Source of the DNA: Selaginella moellendorffii
Taxonomy: Eukaryota; Streptophyta; Lycopodiopsida; Selaginellales; Selaginellaceae
Direction: 5' to 3'
Assembly: GCF_000143415.4 (NCBI RefSeq)
Contig: NW_003314262.1
Span: 1,229,960 to 1,293,959 of the forward strand
Length of the DNA: 64,000 bases
In this document: positions 9,791 through 20,956 of the stretch, in pieces
Layout: each line of letters begins with the position of its first letter
Numbering within the stretch: position 1 is the first letter of the stretch
Program-made: the position numbers and the translations under genes
Notes under the pieces: generated by a model
Databases searched by the model: none
The model's input: only the letters and a program-made list of their open reading frames with translations
Told to the model about the DNA's origin: nothing

Positions 9791-10762
9791 ATGGAGTCTC
9801 CAAGCCATCCTGATTTCTTTGCTGAAGTCCTTGCAAAAATCCAGTCTGAGAATACCGAGCTGAAGGCGACCCTTCTTTGCATGCAGCAGGAGCTTGCTTC
9901 ACTTTAGGCTCAAGGATTCAGCAAAGTTCCTGAACCGAAGGTGAGCTTCCCGGCGAAATTTTCAGGCAAGCGTTCGGAGCTTCGCGGATTCCTGAACCAG
10001 ATGGAGTTGATCTTCGCACTTCAACATCGGCGGTACCCTACTCCCGAGTCTCAAATCGGTGCGATTGGGACGTTGCTCGAAGGTGCAGCTTTGTCATGGT
10101 TTTCTACTCTTCTGGAGAAGAGCCTGAAAGGGGTCGTGGTTCCAGAGCTGATGGATCTTCAATTGTTCAAAGAGAAGCTCGAAGTTTGTTTTGGCGAGAC
10201 AGATCGGGTTCGGGCTGCTACCACAAAGATGAGACGTCTCTCTCAGGGGTCTCGTCCTGCCTCGATCTACGCTGCAGAGTTCCAACTCCTTGCTTTGGAC
10301 ACTCAGTGGGATGAGCGGGCCTTGATTGACCAATTTAGTTTCGGCCTCAACAGCGGTGTCAAGGATTTATTGCTCACCATGGAGGATCCCAAGGACTTGT
10401 CGGATGCCATCAACAAAGCTGTTTGATGTGACAATCGTCTCTTTGAACGTCGTCAGGAAAGTCGCCGCGCCGCTGTTTTTCCGTCCCAGACTCAGGAATC
10501 CCAGCTTGAGTCTTCAGGGCATACTCCTGAACCTACTGCTCTAGTTCCGATGAATATTTCTGGTACTCCCCGACTCATTAGAGGGAAGTTGAGTCCTGCT
10601 GAGAAGCAACGTCGAATATCTCATAATCTTTGCCTCTATTGTGCTGATCCTAATCACAATGCAGCTGTATGTCCCAAGAAGCCTCCTCGACTGCTCGAGT
10701 TCACTCTGCCTCAAAGTCCACCTCTATTGCAGTCGGGAAACGACCCTGTCCAAACAGAGTAG
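9791..10762 (+). pseudogene. Retrotransposon Gag with CCHC zinc knuckle
   Basis: One frame from ATG 9791 to TAG 10760, broken by TAG at 9905-9907 (CAG ancestor) and TGA at 10424-10426 (CGA ancestor). Capsid-like region includes FSGKRSELRGFLNQMELIFA and ALSWFSTLLE. The zinc knuckle is CLYCADPNHNAAVC (C-x2-C-x4-H-x4-C). It overlaps the protease frame from 10669. Confidence 0.85.
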
Positions 10763-11514
10763 GAGCTGTTTGTTTGGACTCCCCGAATAAAAATCACTTT
10801 TCTTCTTTATCAAGCTCCTCACCACCTTTCATCAAAGCCACCACCAATTCCCGCAACTTCTGCGTCCCATGTCTCCTTTTTTTCACCGGACAATCAGGAC
10901 TCAAGGCTCTGGCATTACTGGACTCGGGTGCAACTTCCTGCTTCATGGACACGAACTTTGCTACCCGACATTACGTTCCTCTTTCTCCTACCATACGGGA
11001 TTTTAGGGTTGAAGGCATCGGCGGGCATTTTGTGTCTCCATCTTCTAGACTTAGGGAAACGTTGCCCGTTCGAGTACACATCGGGTCCACCGTCACCGAT
11101 ATCACCTTCAACATCATCAACAACAAGTCCTCCTCTGTGGTGCTCGGTCTTCCTTGGTTCCAACTACATCAGCCTCAGATCTGTTGGAAGGAATTACAGC
11201 TCATCTCTCCCACGGCTTCCCCTGCTGTTCATCGAGTCCGAATCAGAAAAAGTTCCCTAATCTCAAATCGGGGTTCTGTTCCTGACTCTATAAAGTTTTC
11301 ACCCTCTTCTTTTTCCTCTCTTCCATCTTACACTGGACCGTATCCTCGTCTCATCATTCCATTTAGTCGTACGCCTCCTCCTATCTCCACAATCACTATG
11401 AAAGAACTCCTTCATGAAGAACCTCTTTTTCTTTTTGCTTTGCATGTTTCTCCTGTCAGTCTTTCTGAGAAGTATCATGATTTTGGGGATGTGTTTGACA
11501 AGAAAAAAAGCTAG
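10669..11514 (+). pseudogene. Retrotransposon protease region of Pol
   Basis: Frame -1 relative to gag. The active-site motif LLDSGATSCFMD has its catalytic Asp at 10921-10923; VLGLPWFQLHQP is the usual downstream Gly-rich strand. The frame ends at TAG 11512 just after a run of seven A (11503-11509). One base fewer would continue into the RT frame, so a slippage mutation is the likely break. Confidence 0.8.
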
Positions 11515-12934
11515 TGTACTACCTGTTCATCGGCCTTATGATTGTCCCATTGATTTACAGGAAGGAGCGTCACCTCCGTGGGGGCCTATCTACGGGTTAT
11601 CCCCGTCTGAGCTTAAGGCCCTCAAAGAGTACGTGGGTGAGAACCTTGCCTCGGGCTACATTCAGCATTCGCAGTCCCCGGCTGGAGCGCCTGTCTTCTT
11701 TGTCAAGAAGAAGGATGGGAGCTTGCGGCTAGTCATCGACTACCGAGGTTTGAACAAGGTGACTGTTCGGAACTGTTATCCGCTGCCCCTGATCTCGAAC
11801 CTGTTGGAACGCCTCGGCGGTGCCCACTTCTTCACCAAGATCGACCTCCGTGGAGCATACAACCTGATCCGGATCCGGCCTGGTGATGAATGGAAGACTG
11901 CATTCCGAACCCGCTATGGCCACTTCGAGTACATTGTCATGCCATTTGGCTTGACAAATGCTCCAGCAGTTTTCCAACACATGGCGAACGACGTCTTTCG
12001 GGAGTTTCTTGATCAGATGGTGATTGTCTATCTCGATGACATCCTCATCTACTCAAAAACTCAGGAGGAGCATGACGAACATGTTCGCAAGGTGCTAGCG
12101 AAGTTGCAAGAACACGGCCTATACGCGAAGCTTGAGAAATGTTCCTTTGATCGGCAGTCTGTGGAGTTCCTTGGGTACATTGTCACTCCTGAGGGTATCA
12201 CGATGGATCCTGCCAAAGTCAAGACTATTCTCGACTGGGAGCCTCCACAATCAATGTCGGACGTTCAGGTTTTCCTTGGCTTCGCCAACTTCTACTGCAA
12301 ATTCATTGATCACTACTCTGACATTGTCCTTCCTCTCACACATCTCACTCGCAAGGATGTTCCCTTCTCTTGGTCTGCTGCTGCCCAGCAGGCCTTCGAC
12401 ACACTCAAGGCGGCCTTCAGTTCTGCTCCTGTCTTGATCCATGCTGATTCCTCACAACCTTTCTTCATTGAGGCTGACGCCTCCGACTTTGCCATTGGTG
12501 TTGTGCTGTCTCAACTCGGAGCGGATCACGATCTTCATCCGGTCGCTTTCCATTCTCAGAAATTCCAGCCTGCGGAGATCAATTACGAAATCCACAACAA
12601 GGAGCTCCTTGCCATCGTGGATTCCTTTGGAGAGTGGCGCCGTTTCTTGGAGGGGGCGAGCCATCAAACAACAGTCTGGACGGATCACAAAAATCTCGAG
12701 TACTTTGCCACTTCCCGAGTTTTAAGCCGTCGTCAAGCAAGGTGGGCACAATTCCTGAGTCGGTTTGACTTTGTTATCAAGTACAGACCTGGAAAGTTTC
12801 AAGGCCTTCCTGATGCTCTTTCAAGGCGCTCGTATCTCAGTCTCAGGCCTGGTAATCCTACCTTTGATCAACAGGATCAAGTTATCCTCGGTCCTGATCG
12901 GCTTCAAGTTATGGCAATTTCCTTGGCCCCTTAG
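11510..12934 (+). pseudogene. Reverse transcriptase and RNase H of Pol
   Basis: Longest intact part of Pol. RT motifs include VIDYRGLNKVTVRNCYPLPL, KIDLRGAYNLIRI, MPFGLTNAPAVFQ and the catalytic YLDD at 12029-12040. RNase H motifs include FFIEADASDFAIG, ELLAIV and WTDHKNLEY. The frame closes at TAG 12932-12934, probably a CAG ancestor, since the same frame continues into integrase. Confidence 0.93.
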
Positions 12935-14495
12935 GACTCCTCCTTGATGGATGCAATCAGAAACGATCTTCAATCCGATGATCTCGCTAGCAACATTTTC
13001 CCCCATCTTCAGGCTGGACACCCAGTGACTCCCGACTGCCGGTGATTTGACGAGTTCGAGTTCTTAGATGGCTTATTGTACCGTGGGGAGCAGCTTTACG
13101 TTCCTGAAGGTGATGCTCGAAGGTTGGTCCTGATGGCGTGCCACGATAGCCCGACTGCTGGTCACTTCGGCATTGCGAAAACCTATGAGCTAGTTGCACG
13201 GGACTTTTGGTGGCCTCACATGGACGACTACATCAAAGCTTTTGTTACCTCTTGTGACACTTGTGCCCGGAATAAGGTACCTCGCCACCTTCCTTCAGGT
13301 TTGCTTCGTTCCCTTCCAGTCCCTTCAGGTCCTTGGGAATCCATCTCCATGGATTTCTTGAGTGATCTTCTGAGTTCTGGAGGCTTCAACAGCATTTTAG
13401 GTCATGGTGGATCGCTTCACAAAGATGGCGCACTTCTTGCCATGTACCAAGGAGTTTTCGGGCGAGGACATGGCAAAACTGGTATTCAGGGAAATTTTCC
13501 GACTTCATGGGATTCCTACAGATGTGGTTTCGGATCGGGGGCCTCAGTTCATCTCTCATTTCTGGCAATAGTTTTTGCAACTACTTGGAGTGAAGGCCAA
13601 CCTCTCTTCGGCATATCATCCTCAAACTGATGGGCAGTCTGAGCGAACGATTCAGACGTTGGAACAATTCTTGAGGTGCTTCATCAACTATCATCAGGAT
13701 AACTAGTTCGATATCCTTCCCCTTGCTGAGTTCTCCTATAACAACTCTGTTCACTCCTCTCTTCGAGTTTCCCCCTTCTTTGCAAACTCTGGCCAAAATC
13801 CCCGATTCAATCTCTCACTTCCTTCTCCATCTGAATCCTCTCGTTCAAATCCCCGTTATAAGGCATTTATCTCCAACATCCAAGAAATCCACAACTCCAT
13901 CTCCTTCCACCTCCATCGTGCTCAGGAATTTCATAAAACATTTGCCAATGTCCATCGTCAGGATTGTCCCCCTTACAATATCGGGGATAAAGTCTGGCTC
14001 CTCAGGCAAAATATCTCCACCACCAGGCCCTGTCCAAAACTTGATTTCAAATGCCTTGGTCCTTTCCTTATCACTGCCATCATTAATCCTGTCACTTATC
14101 ACCTTGCACTTCCCTCCTCATATCAAATTCACCCCGTTTTTCACTCCTCTCTCCTTGAGCCTTATATTCCCAGTCCTATTCCAAATCAGGTCATTCCTCC
14201 GCCTCCACCAGTGCAGCTCGAGGATGGGTCTGAGTACGAGGTTCAGGACATCCTTGATTCCAAGATTTCACGGTCTAAACTCTACTATCTGGTGGACTGG
14301 AAGGGTTACAGACCTGAGGAACGCACTTGGGAACCTGCAGACAACCTGCTTCATTCTCCTGACCTTGTTCAGGACTTCCACCGCCACTATCCTTCTCGTC
14401 CCAGTCCTCATTCTTTTTCTCCATTTCCCATCCCTCGCCACTCATCTACTCCTCCTCTTCGTTCTCGTTCACATCCTCGTTCCACTTGTTCTTGA
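12935..14495 (+). pseudogene. Integrase and C-terminal chromodomain
   Basis: Zinc-binding HHCC (CHDSPTAGHFGIAKTYEL, then CDTCARNK), catalytic Asp in ISMDFLSDL (13352), Asp in VVSDRGPQF (13533) and Glu in GQSERTIQ (13641), giving exact D-35-E spacing. Damage: TGA 13043-13045, a frameshift near 13398, TAG 13569-13571 and TAG 13704-13706. The chromodomain (about 14229-14395) reads EYEVQDILDSKI, LYYLVDWKGY and RTWEPADNL, with the aromatic cage Tyr/Trp/Trp positions present. Chromodomains of this class guide integration to heterochromatin. Confidence 0.9.
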
Positions 14496-14506
14496 GGAGG
14501 GGGTGC
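14495..14506 (+). other. Polypurine tract
   Basis: GAGGAGGGGGTGC immediately before the 3' LTR, the expected primer site for plus-strand DNA synthesis. Confidence 0.75.
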
Positions 14507-14892
14507 TGTCAGGAATCCCCCAATTCTTGCTACATTCCTGACTCTCGCCGGATTCCTGACCTGCAGACCACATTCCTGACTTCGAGACACTTCCCTATTC
14601 CTGACTCTCGAGACACTTTCCTATTCCTGACTCTCGAGACACTTTCCGATTCCTGAGTCTCGAGCCACATTCCTGATGATGATGTGGCGCCTCCTCGACC
14701 TCAGCTATATTTAGGCCGTCCTCGATCCAAGAGCGGTGGAGCTTCATCAACCTATAGTATATATAGGTTAGCCTTGTTCCATTTCTCCACAATCTGAATC
14801 AACGCCAATCTAAGGCTTCTTCTTTGTTTCCACTAGCTTTTCTCTTTGTCTTTTTGCATTTTCCAATCTTGATCTTGTCAGGGGTCTTGACA
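14507..14892 (+). repeat. 3' LTR (386 bp)
   Basis: Near-identical to the 5' LTR, with scattered substitutions and small indels; followed directly by TGGGT, the target duplication. Confidence 0.93.
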
Positions 14893-15746
14893 TGGGTGAA
14901 CCAGATGATAACCTTTAGTGTATGAGCTCCACAGATCTCATACACCCTCTTCTCCGACCACGAGTCGGGAGCTGTGGCACTTGCTGCTATGCGCTTGGCG
15001 ACGAGGATTGACAGGAATGCCTTGGCGTTCTTTTCACCAAGGTGCCCCACACCAACTGGCTTCCACTGCTCAACGTCTATGTGACTCTGGAACCACTGCC
15101 GAAAAAAGTCGTCGCAGGTGGACATAATCACAACCCCAGTCCGGTCCTGCTTGATCATGGCTGTGAAACATCCCAGGAGGGTGCCTACATCCTGGTCGGA
15201 CCACCACTTCAGCCTGTCAGCTTCATCGATGACAAAAATTGGCCTCCTATGCTGGTTTTCAACCGCCAGGCTCATAAACTAACTCATGACAGAGCCCAAG
15301 TCCTTCACTAGCTCCGCTTTTAACAGCTCTAGAAAGCTCGATGCATCAAGGTTTACGCCCTTGAACGTCAGCTTCTTCAAATCGACACTGACACCTCCGA
15401 TCGTCTTCAGAAAGGCTGCTGCCACATCTTTGAGCCAAGAAGCCCAAGCTCGCATCTGTCTTGCAATCTGTGCAGCAGCCAGCTCCGGAGAACTGAAGTC
15501 CGCAGCCCTCATGTCCATGTAGAAGAGTGGCAACTGGGCTTTCAGCAGAGGGTTGGCATCCCACATCTTCCTGAGCTGCTTGAGCAGAGCGGACTTGCCT
15601 GAATTGTTGGCGCCTATCACTACAGCGATGCGGTTGAAGCCTTCCTCAATATGTGTGAGCAGATCAGTTATCTCTTCGTGCCTATCAAAGAAACCCTCAT
15701 CGTTGTTGAGCGACTTCTTCAGCTCCCTCACCGCTTTAGCCGCCAT
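14893..15746 (-). pseudogene. R0 unit, main ATPase part
   Basis: Original-type N-terminus (AAKAVRELKKSLNNDEGFFD), Walker A GANNSGKS, nonsense TAG at 15279-15281 replacing Trp in SWFMS, Walker B intact (FVIDEADRL). The carboxyl end runs into the LTR. It has KVIIWFT, with an extra codon shared only with R1, so these two look like the oldest short units. Confidence 0.8.
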
Positions 15747-16015
15747 AGCCGCCAAACCCTAAAATGTATTAAACCTAAAATCGCCCGTTACGTGGTACCA
15801 ATTTGGTACCGGAGAGACTAATTGACTGTTTTAATTTTCTTTAGTTTATTTTCAAATAGATGAACTGTGAGATGGGACGTCAACTCAAAACATGTTGGAA
15901 GATCCAGATTCCCTGCTGGCTACAAGTTGTTGTATGCCAAACGAATGCTAATCCGTAGGAAGAGTTTTTCTTCCTGGCTAACTAGAGAACCTAACTGAAA
16001 CTCTGGAGAACTAGT

Positions 16016-16879
16016 TTACCAATAAAGAGAGTTTGAAGAGCTTGAAAACCTGTAATGTGGTTTTGGAAATTCTTGGTTATTGGTAGGCTCGTAAAGGCTC
16101 TGGGTGAACCAGATGATAACCTTTAGTGTATGAGCTCCACAGATCTCATACACCCTCTTCTCCGACCACGAGTCGGGAGCTGTGGCACATGCTGCTATGC
16201 GCTTGGCGACGAGGCTTGAAAGGAATGCCTTGGCGTTCTTTTCACCAAGGTGCCCCACACCAACTGGCTTCCACTGCTCAATGTCTGTGTGACTCTGGAA
16301 CCACTGCCCAAAAAAGTCGTTGCAGGTGGACATAATCACAAACCCAGTCCGGTCCTGCTTGGTCATGGCTGTCAAACATCCCAGGAGGGTGCCTACATCC
16401 TGCTCGGACCACTGCTTCAGCCTGTCAGCTTCATCGATGACAAAAATTGGCCTCCTATGCTGGTTTTCAGCCGCCAGGCTCATAAACCAACTCATGACAG
16501 AGCCCAAGTCCTTCACTGGCTCCGCTTTTAACAGCTCTAGAAAGCTCGATGCATCAAGGTTTACGCCCTTGAATGTCAGCTTCTTCAGATCGACACTGAC
16601 ACCTCCGATCGTCTTCAGAAGGGCCGCTGCCACATCTTTGAGCCAAGAAGCCCAAGCTCGCATCTGTCCTGCAATCTGTGCAGTAGCCAGCTCCGGGGAA
16701 CTGAAGTCCACAGCCCTCATGTCCATGTAGAAGAGCGGCAACTGGGCTTTCAGCGGAGGGTTGGCATCCCACATCTTCCTGAGCTGCTTGAGCAGAGCAA
16801 ACTTGCCTGAATTGTTGGGGCCTATCACTACAGCGATGCGGTTGAAGCCTTCCTCAATATGTGTGAGCAGATCAGTCAT
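16016..16879 (-). CDS. Short P-loop ATPase, unit R1
   Basis: 287 codons from the internal ATG. Walker A is GPNNSGKF (Ser to Phe, probably inactivating), Walker B FVIDEADRL. Unusual residues VDFSSPELATAQIAGQM. KVIIWFT and LYW end as in R0. 32-bp insertion type. Confidence 0.65.
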   Translation of the reverse strand: MTDLLTHIEEGFNRIAVVIGPNNSGKFALLKQLRKMWDANPPLKAQLPLFYMDMRAVDFSSPELATAQIAGQMRAWASWLKDVAAALLKTIGGVSVDLKKLTFKGVNLDASSFLELLKAEPVKDLGSVMSWFMSLAAENQHRRPIFVIDEADRLKQWSEQDVGTLLGCLTAMTKQDRTGFVIMSTCNDFFGQWFQSHTDIEQWKPVGVGHLGEKNAKAFLSSLVAKRIAACATAPDSWSEKRVYEICGAHTLKVIIWFTQSLYEPTNNQEFPKPHYRFSSSSNSLYW

Positions 16880-17255
16880 CTCTTCGTGCCCATCAAAGAA
16901 GAAATGACTGATCGTCGTCGTTGAGCGACTTCTTCGTCATCATCATTGAGCGACTTCTTCAGCTCCCTCACCGCTTCAGCCACCATAGCCGCCAAACCCT
17001 AAAATGTGTTAAACCTAAAGTCGCCCGTTACGTGGTTCCAATTTGGTATCAGAGAGACTAGTTGACTGTTTTAATTTTCTTTAGTTTATTTTCAAACAGA
17101 TGAACTGCGAGATGGGACGTCAACTCAAAACATGTTGGAAGATCCAGATTCCTTGCTGGCTACAAGTTGTTGTAAGCTAAATGAATGCTAATCCATAGGA
17201 AGAGTTTTTCTTCCTGGCTAACTAGAGAACCTAACTGAAACTCTGGAGAACTAAT

Positions 17256-18116
17256 TTACCGATAGAGAAAGTTTGAAGAGCTTGAAAACCTGTAATGTGG
17301 TTTTGGAAATTCTTGGTTATTGGTAGGCTTGTAAAGGCTCTGGGTGAACCAGATAACCTTTAGTGTATGAGCTCCATAGATCTCATACACCCTCTGCTCC
17401 GACCACGAGTCAGGAGCTGTGGCACTTGCTGCTATGCGCTTGGCAACGAGGCTTGACAGGAATGCCTTGGCGTTTTTTTCACCAAGGTCCCCCACACCAA
17501 CTGGCTGCCACTGCTCAACGTCTGCGTGACTCTGGAACCACTGCCAAAAAAAGTCGTCGCAGGTGGACATAATCACAACCCCAGTCCAGTCTTGCTTGGT
17601 CATGGCTGGGAAACATCCCAGGAGGGTGCCTACATCCTGGTCGGACCACCGCTTCAGCCTGTCAGCTTCATCGATGACAAAAATTGGCCTCCTATGCTGG
17701 TTTTCAGCCGCTAGGCTCATAAACCAACTCATGACAGAGCCCAAGTCCTTCACTGGCTCCGCTTTTAACAGCTCTAGAAAGCTCGATGCATCAAGGTTTA
17801 CGCCCTTGAACGTCAGCTTCTTCAGATTGACATTGACACCTCCGATCGTCTTCAGAAGGGCCGCTGCCACATCTTTGAGCCAAGAAGCCCAAGCTCGCAT
17901 CTGTCTTGCAATCTGTGCAGCAGCCAGCTCCGGGGAACTGAAGTCCGCAGCCCTCATGTCCATGTAGAAGAGCGGCAACTGGGCTTTCAGCAGAGGGTTG
18001 GCATCCCACATCTTCCTGAGCTGCTTGAGCAGAGCAGACTTGCCTGAATTGTTGGGGCCTATCACTACAGCGATGCAGTTGAAGCTTTCCTCAATATGTG
18101 TGAGCAGATCAGTCAT
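17256..18116 (-). CDS. Short P-loop ATPase, unit R2
   Basis: 286 codons, intact GPNNSGKS and FVIDEADRL. EESFNC before the P-loop, GVGDLGEKN (His to Asp), tail type YGAHTLKV...LYKPTN. A 36-codon upstream frame starts at 18223 and ends in a TGA overlapping this ATG (ATGA). Confidence 0.65.
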   Translation of the reverse strand: MTDLLTHIEESFNCIAVVIGPNNSGKSALLKQLRKMWDANPLLKAQLPLFYMDMRAADFSSPELAAAQIARQMRAWASWLKDVAAALLKTIGGVNVNLKKLTFKGVNLDASSFLELLKAEPVKDLGSVMSWFMSLAAENQHRRPIFVIDEADRLKRWSDQDVGTLLGCFPAMTKQDWTGVVIMSTCDDFFWQWFQSHADVEQWQPVGVGDLGEKNAKAFLSSLVAKRIAASATAPDSWSEQRVYEIYGAHTLKVIWFTQSLYKPTNNQEFPKPHYRFSSSSNFLYR

Positions 18117-18492
18117 CTCTTCGTGCCTATCAAAGAAGAAATGACTGATCGTCGTCGTTGAGCGACTTCTTCGTCATCATCATTGAGCGACTTCTTCAGC
18201 TCCCTCACCGCTTCAGCCACCATAGCCGCCAAACCCTAAAATGTGTTAAACCTAAAGTCTCCCGTTACGTTGTTCCAATTTGGTATCAGAGAGACTAGTT
18301 GACTGTTTTAATTTTCTTTAGTTTATTTTCAAACAGATGAGCTGTGAAATGGGACATCAACTCAAAACATGTTGGAAGATCCAGATTCCTTGCTGGCTAC
18401 AAGTTGTTGTAAGCTAAACAAATGCTAATCTGTAGGAAGAGTTTTTCTTCCTGGCTAACTAGAGAACCTAACTGAAACTCTGGAGAACTAAT

Positions 18493-19343
18493 TTACCGAT
18501 AGAGAGAGTTTGAAGAGCTTGAAAACCTGTAATGTGGGTTTGGAAATTCTTGGTTATTGGTAGGCTTGTAAAGGCTCTGGGTTAACCAGATAACCTTTAG
18601 TGTATGAGCTCCATAGATCTCATACACCCTCTGCTCCGACCACGAGTCGGGAGCTGTGGCACTTGCTGCTATGCGCTTGGCAACGAGGCTTGACAGGAAT
18701 GCCTTGGCGTTCTTTTCACCAAGGTGCCCCACACCAACTGGCTGCCACTGCTCAACGTCTGCGTGACTCTGGAACCACTGCCAAAAAAAGTCGTCGCAGG
18801 TGGACATAATCACAACCCCAGTCCAGTCTTGCTTGGTCATGGCTGGGAAACATCCCAGGAGGGTGCCTACATCCTGGTCGGACCACCGCTTCAGCCTGTC
18901 AGCTTCATCGATGACAAAAATTGGCCTCCTATGCTGGTTTTCAGCCTCCAGGCTCATAAACTAACTCATGACAAAGCCCAAGTCCTTCACTGGCTCCGCT
19001 TTTAACAGCTCTAGAAAGCTCGATGCATCAAGGTTTACGCCCTTGAATGTCAGCTTCTTGAGATCTACACTGACACCTTCGATCGTCTTCAGAAGGGCCG
19101 CTGCCACATCTTTGAGCCAAGAAGCCCAAGCTCGCATCTGTCTTGCAATCTGTGCAGCAGCCAGCTCCGGGGAACTGAAGTCCGCAGCCCTCATGTCCAT
19201 GTAGAAGAGCGGCAACTGGGCTTTCAGCAGAGGGTTGGCATCCCACATCTTCCTGAGCTGCTTGAGCAGAGCAAACTTGCCTGGCCTATCACTACAGCGA
19301 TGCGGTTGAAGCCTTCCTCAATATGTGTGAGCAGATCAGTCAT
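18493..19343 (-). pseudogene. Unit R3, P-loop deleted
   Basis: A 10-bp deletion near 19282 removes most of the Walker A loop and shifts the frame; TAG at 18961-18963 replaces Trp of SWFMS. Tail type KPTN. Unit length is 1227 bp because of the deletion. Confidence 0.75.
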
Positions 19344-19803
19344 CTCTTCGTGCCTATCAAAGAAGAAATGACTGATCGTCGTCGTTGAGCGACTTCTTCG
19401 TCATCATCATTGAGCGACTTCTTCAGCTCCCTCACCGCTTCAGCCACCATAGCCGCCAAACCCTAAAATGTGTTAAACCTAAAGTCGCCCGTTACGTGGT
19501 TCCAATTTGGTATCAGAGAGACTAGTTGACTGTTTTAATTTTCTTTAGTTTATTTTCAAACAGATGAGCTGTGAAATGGGACATCAACTCAAAACATGTT
19601 GGAAGATCCAGATTCCTTGCTGGCTACAAGTTGTTGTAAGCTAAATGAATGCTAATCTGTAGGAAGAGTTTTTCTTCCTGGCTAACTAGAGAACCTAACT
19701 GAAACTCTGGAGAACTAATTTACCGATAGAGAGAGTTTGAAGAGCTTGAAAACCTGTAATGTGGTTTTGGAAATTCTTGGTTATTGGTAGGCTCGTAAAG
19801 GCT

Positions 19804-20580
19804 CTAGGTGAACCAGATAACCTTTAGTGTATGAGCTCCACAGATCTCATACACCCTCTGCTCCGAACACGAGTCGGGAGCTGTGGCACTTGCTGCTATG
19901 CGCTTGGCGACGAGGCTTGACAGGAATGCCTTGGCGTTCTTTTCACCAAGGTGCCCCACACCAACTGGCTGCCACTGCTCAACGTCTGTGTGACTCTGGA
20001 ACCACTGCCAAAAAAAGTCGTCGCAGGTGGACATAATCACAACCCCAGTCCAGTCTTGCTTGGTCATGGCTGGGAAACATCCCAGGAGGGTGCCTACATC
20101 CTGGTCGGACCACCGCTTCAGCCTGTCAGCTTCATCGATGACAAAAATTGGCCTCCTATGCTGGTTTTCAGCCGCTAGGCTCATAAACCAACTCATGACA
20201 GAGCCCAAGTCCTTCACTGGCTCCGCTTTTAACAGCTCTAGAAAGCTCGATGCATCAAGGTTTACGCCCTTGAACGTCAGCTTCTTCAGATTGACACTGA
20301 CACCTCCGATCGTCTTCAGAAGGGCCGCTGCCACATCTTTGAGCCAAGAAGCCCAAGCTCGCATCTGTCTTGCAATCTGTGCAGCAGCCAGCTCCGGGGA
20401 ACTGAAGTCCGCAGCCCTCATGTCCATGTAGAAGAGCGGCAACTGGGCTTTCAGCAGAGGGTTGGCATCCCACATCTTCCTGAGCTGCTTGAGCAGAGCA
20501 GACTTGCCTGAATTGTTGGGGCCTATCACTACAGCGATGCGGTTGAAGCCTTCCTCAATATGTGTGAGCAGATCAGTCAT
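19804..20580 (-). CDS. Short P-loop ATPase, unit R4
   Basis: 258 codons, intact Walker A and B, ending early at KVIWFT because GGGTGAACC is CTAGGTGAACC. Contains APDSCSEQ (Trp to Cys). Confidence 0.65.
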   Translation of the reverse strand: MTDLLTHIEEGFNRIAVVIGPNNSGKSALLKQLRKMWDANPLLKAQLPLFYMDMRAADFSSPELAAAQIARQMRAWASWLKDVAAALLKTIGGVSVNLKKLTFKGVNLDASSFLELLKAEPVKDLGSVMSWFMSLAAENQHRRPIFVIDEADRLKRWSDQDVGTLLGCFPAMTKQDWTGVVIMSTCDDFFWQWFQSHTDVEQWQPVGVGHLGEKNAKAFLSSLVAKRIAASATAPDSCSEQRVYEICGAHTLKVIWFT

Positions 20581-20956
20581 CTCTTCGTGCCTATCAAAGA
20601 AGAAATGACTGATCGTCGTCGTTGAGCGACTTCTTCGTCATCATCATTGAGCGACTTCTTCAGCTCCCTCACCGCTTCAGCCACCATAGCCGCCAAACCC
20701 TAAAATGTGTTAAACCTAAAGTCTCCCGTTACGTGGTTCCAATTTGGTATCAGAGAGACTAGTTGACTGTTTTAATTTTCTTTAGTTTATTTTCAAACAG
20801 ATGAGCTGTGAAATGGGACATCAACTCAAAACATGTTGGAAGATCCAGATTCCTTGCTGGCTACAAGTTGTTGTAAGCTAAATGAATGCTAATCCATAGG
20901 AAGAGTTTTTCTTCCTGGCTAACTAGAGAACCTAACTGAAACTCTGGAGAACTAAT

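Larger units (their letters stand above)
9305..14892 (+). mobile_element. Chromodomain Ty3/gypsy LTR retrotransposon (Tf1/sushi-like), inactivated
   Basis: 5,588 bp with LTRs starting TGTCAGGAATC and ending TCTTGACA, flanked by a 5-bp target duplication TGGGT (9300-9304 and 14893-14897). Order: LTR, self-complementary PBS, Gag with CCHC knuckle, protease, reverse transcriptase, RNase H, integrase (HHCC, DD35E), chromodomain, polypurine tract, LTR. Gene order and chromodomain define a chromovirus. LTRs differ at roughly a dozen or more positions by eye, so the insertion is moderately old. Several nonsense codons and at least two frameshifts make it non-autonomous now. It inserted inside array unit R0. 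Confidence 0.95.

Noticed and set aside
10669-10762. Programmed -1 frameshift between gag and protease
   Set aside because: No convincing slippery heptamer plus structure was seen. The element has other indels, including one at an A7 run at 11503-11509, so simple mutation is as likely.
17036-17064. TTTGGTATCAGAGAGAC in many units resembles the plant initiator-tRNA primer-binding site
   Set aside because: Less-mutated units have GGTACCAATTTGGTACCAGAG, so it is a decayed palindrome. No LTR ends next to it and no retroviral genes are in the unit.
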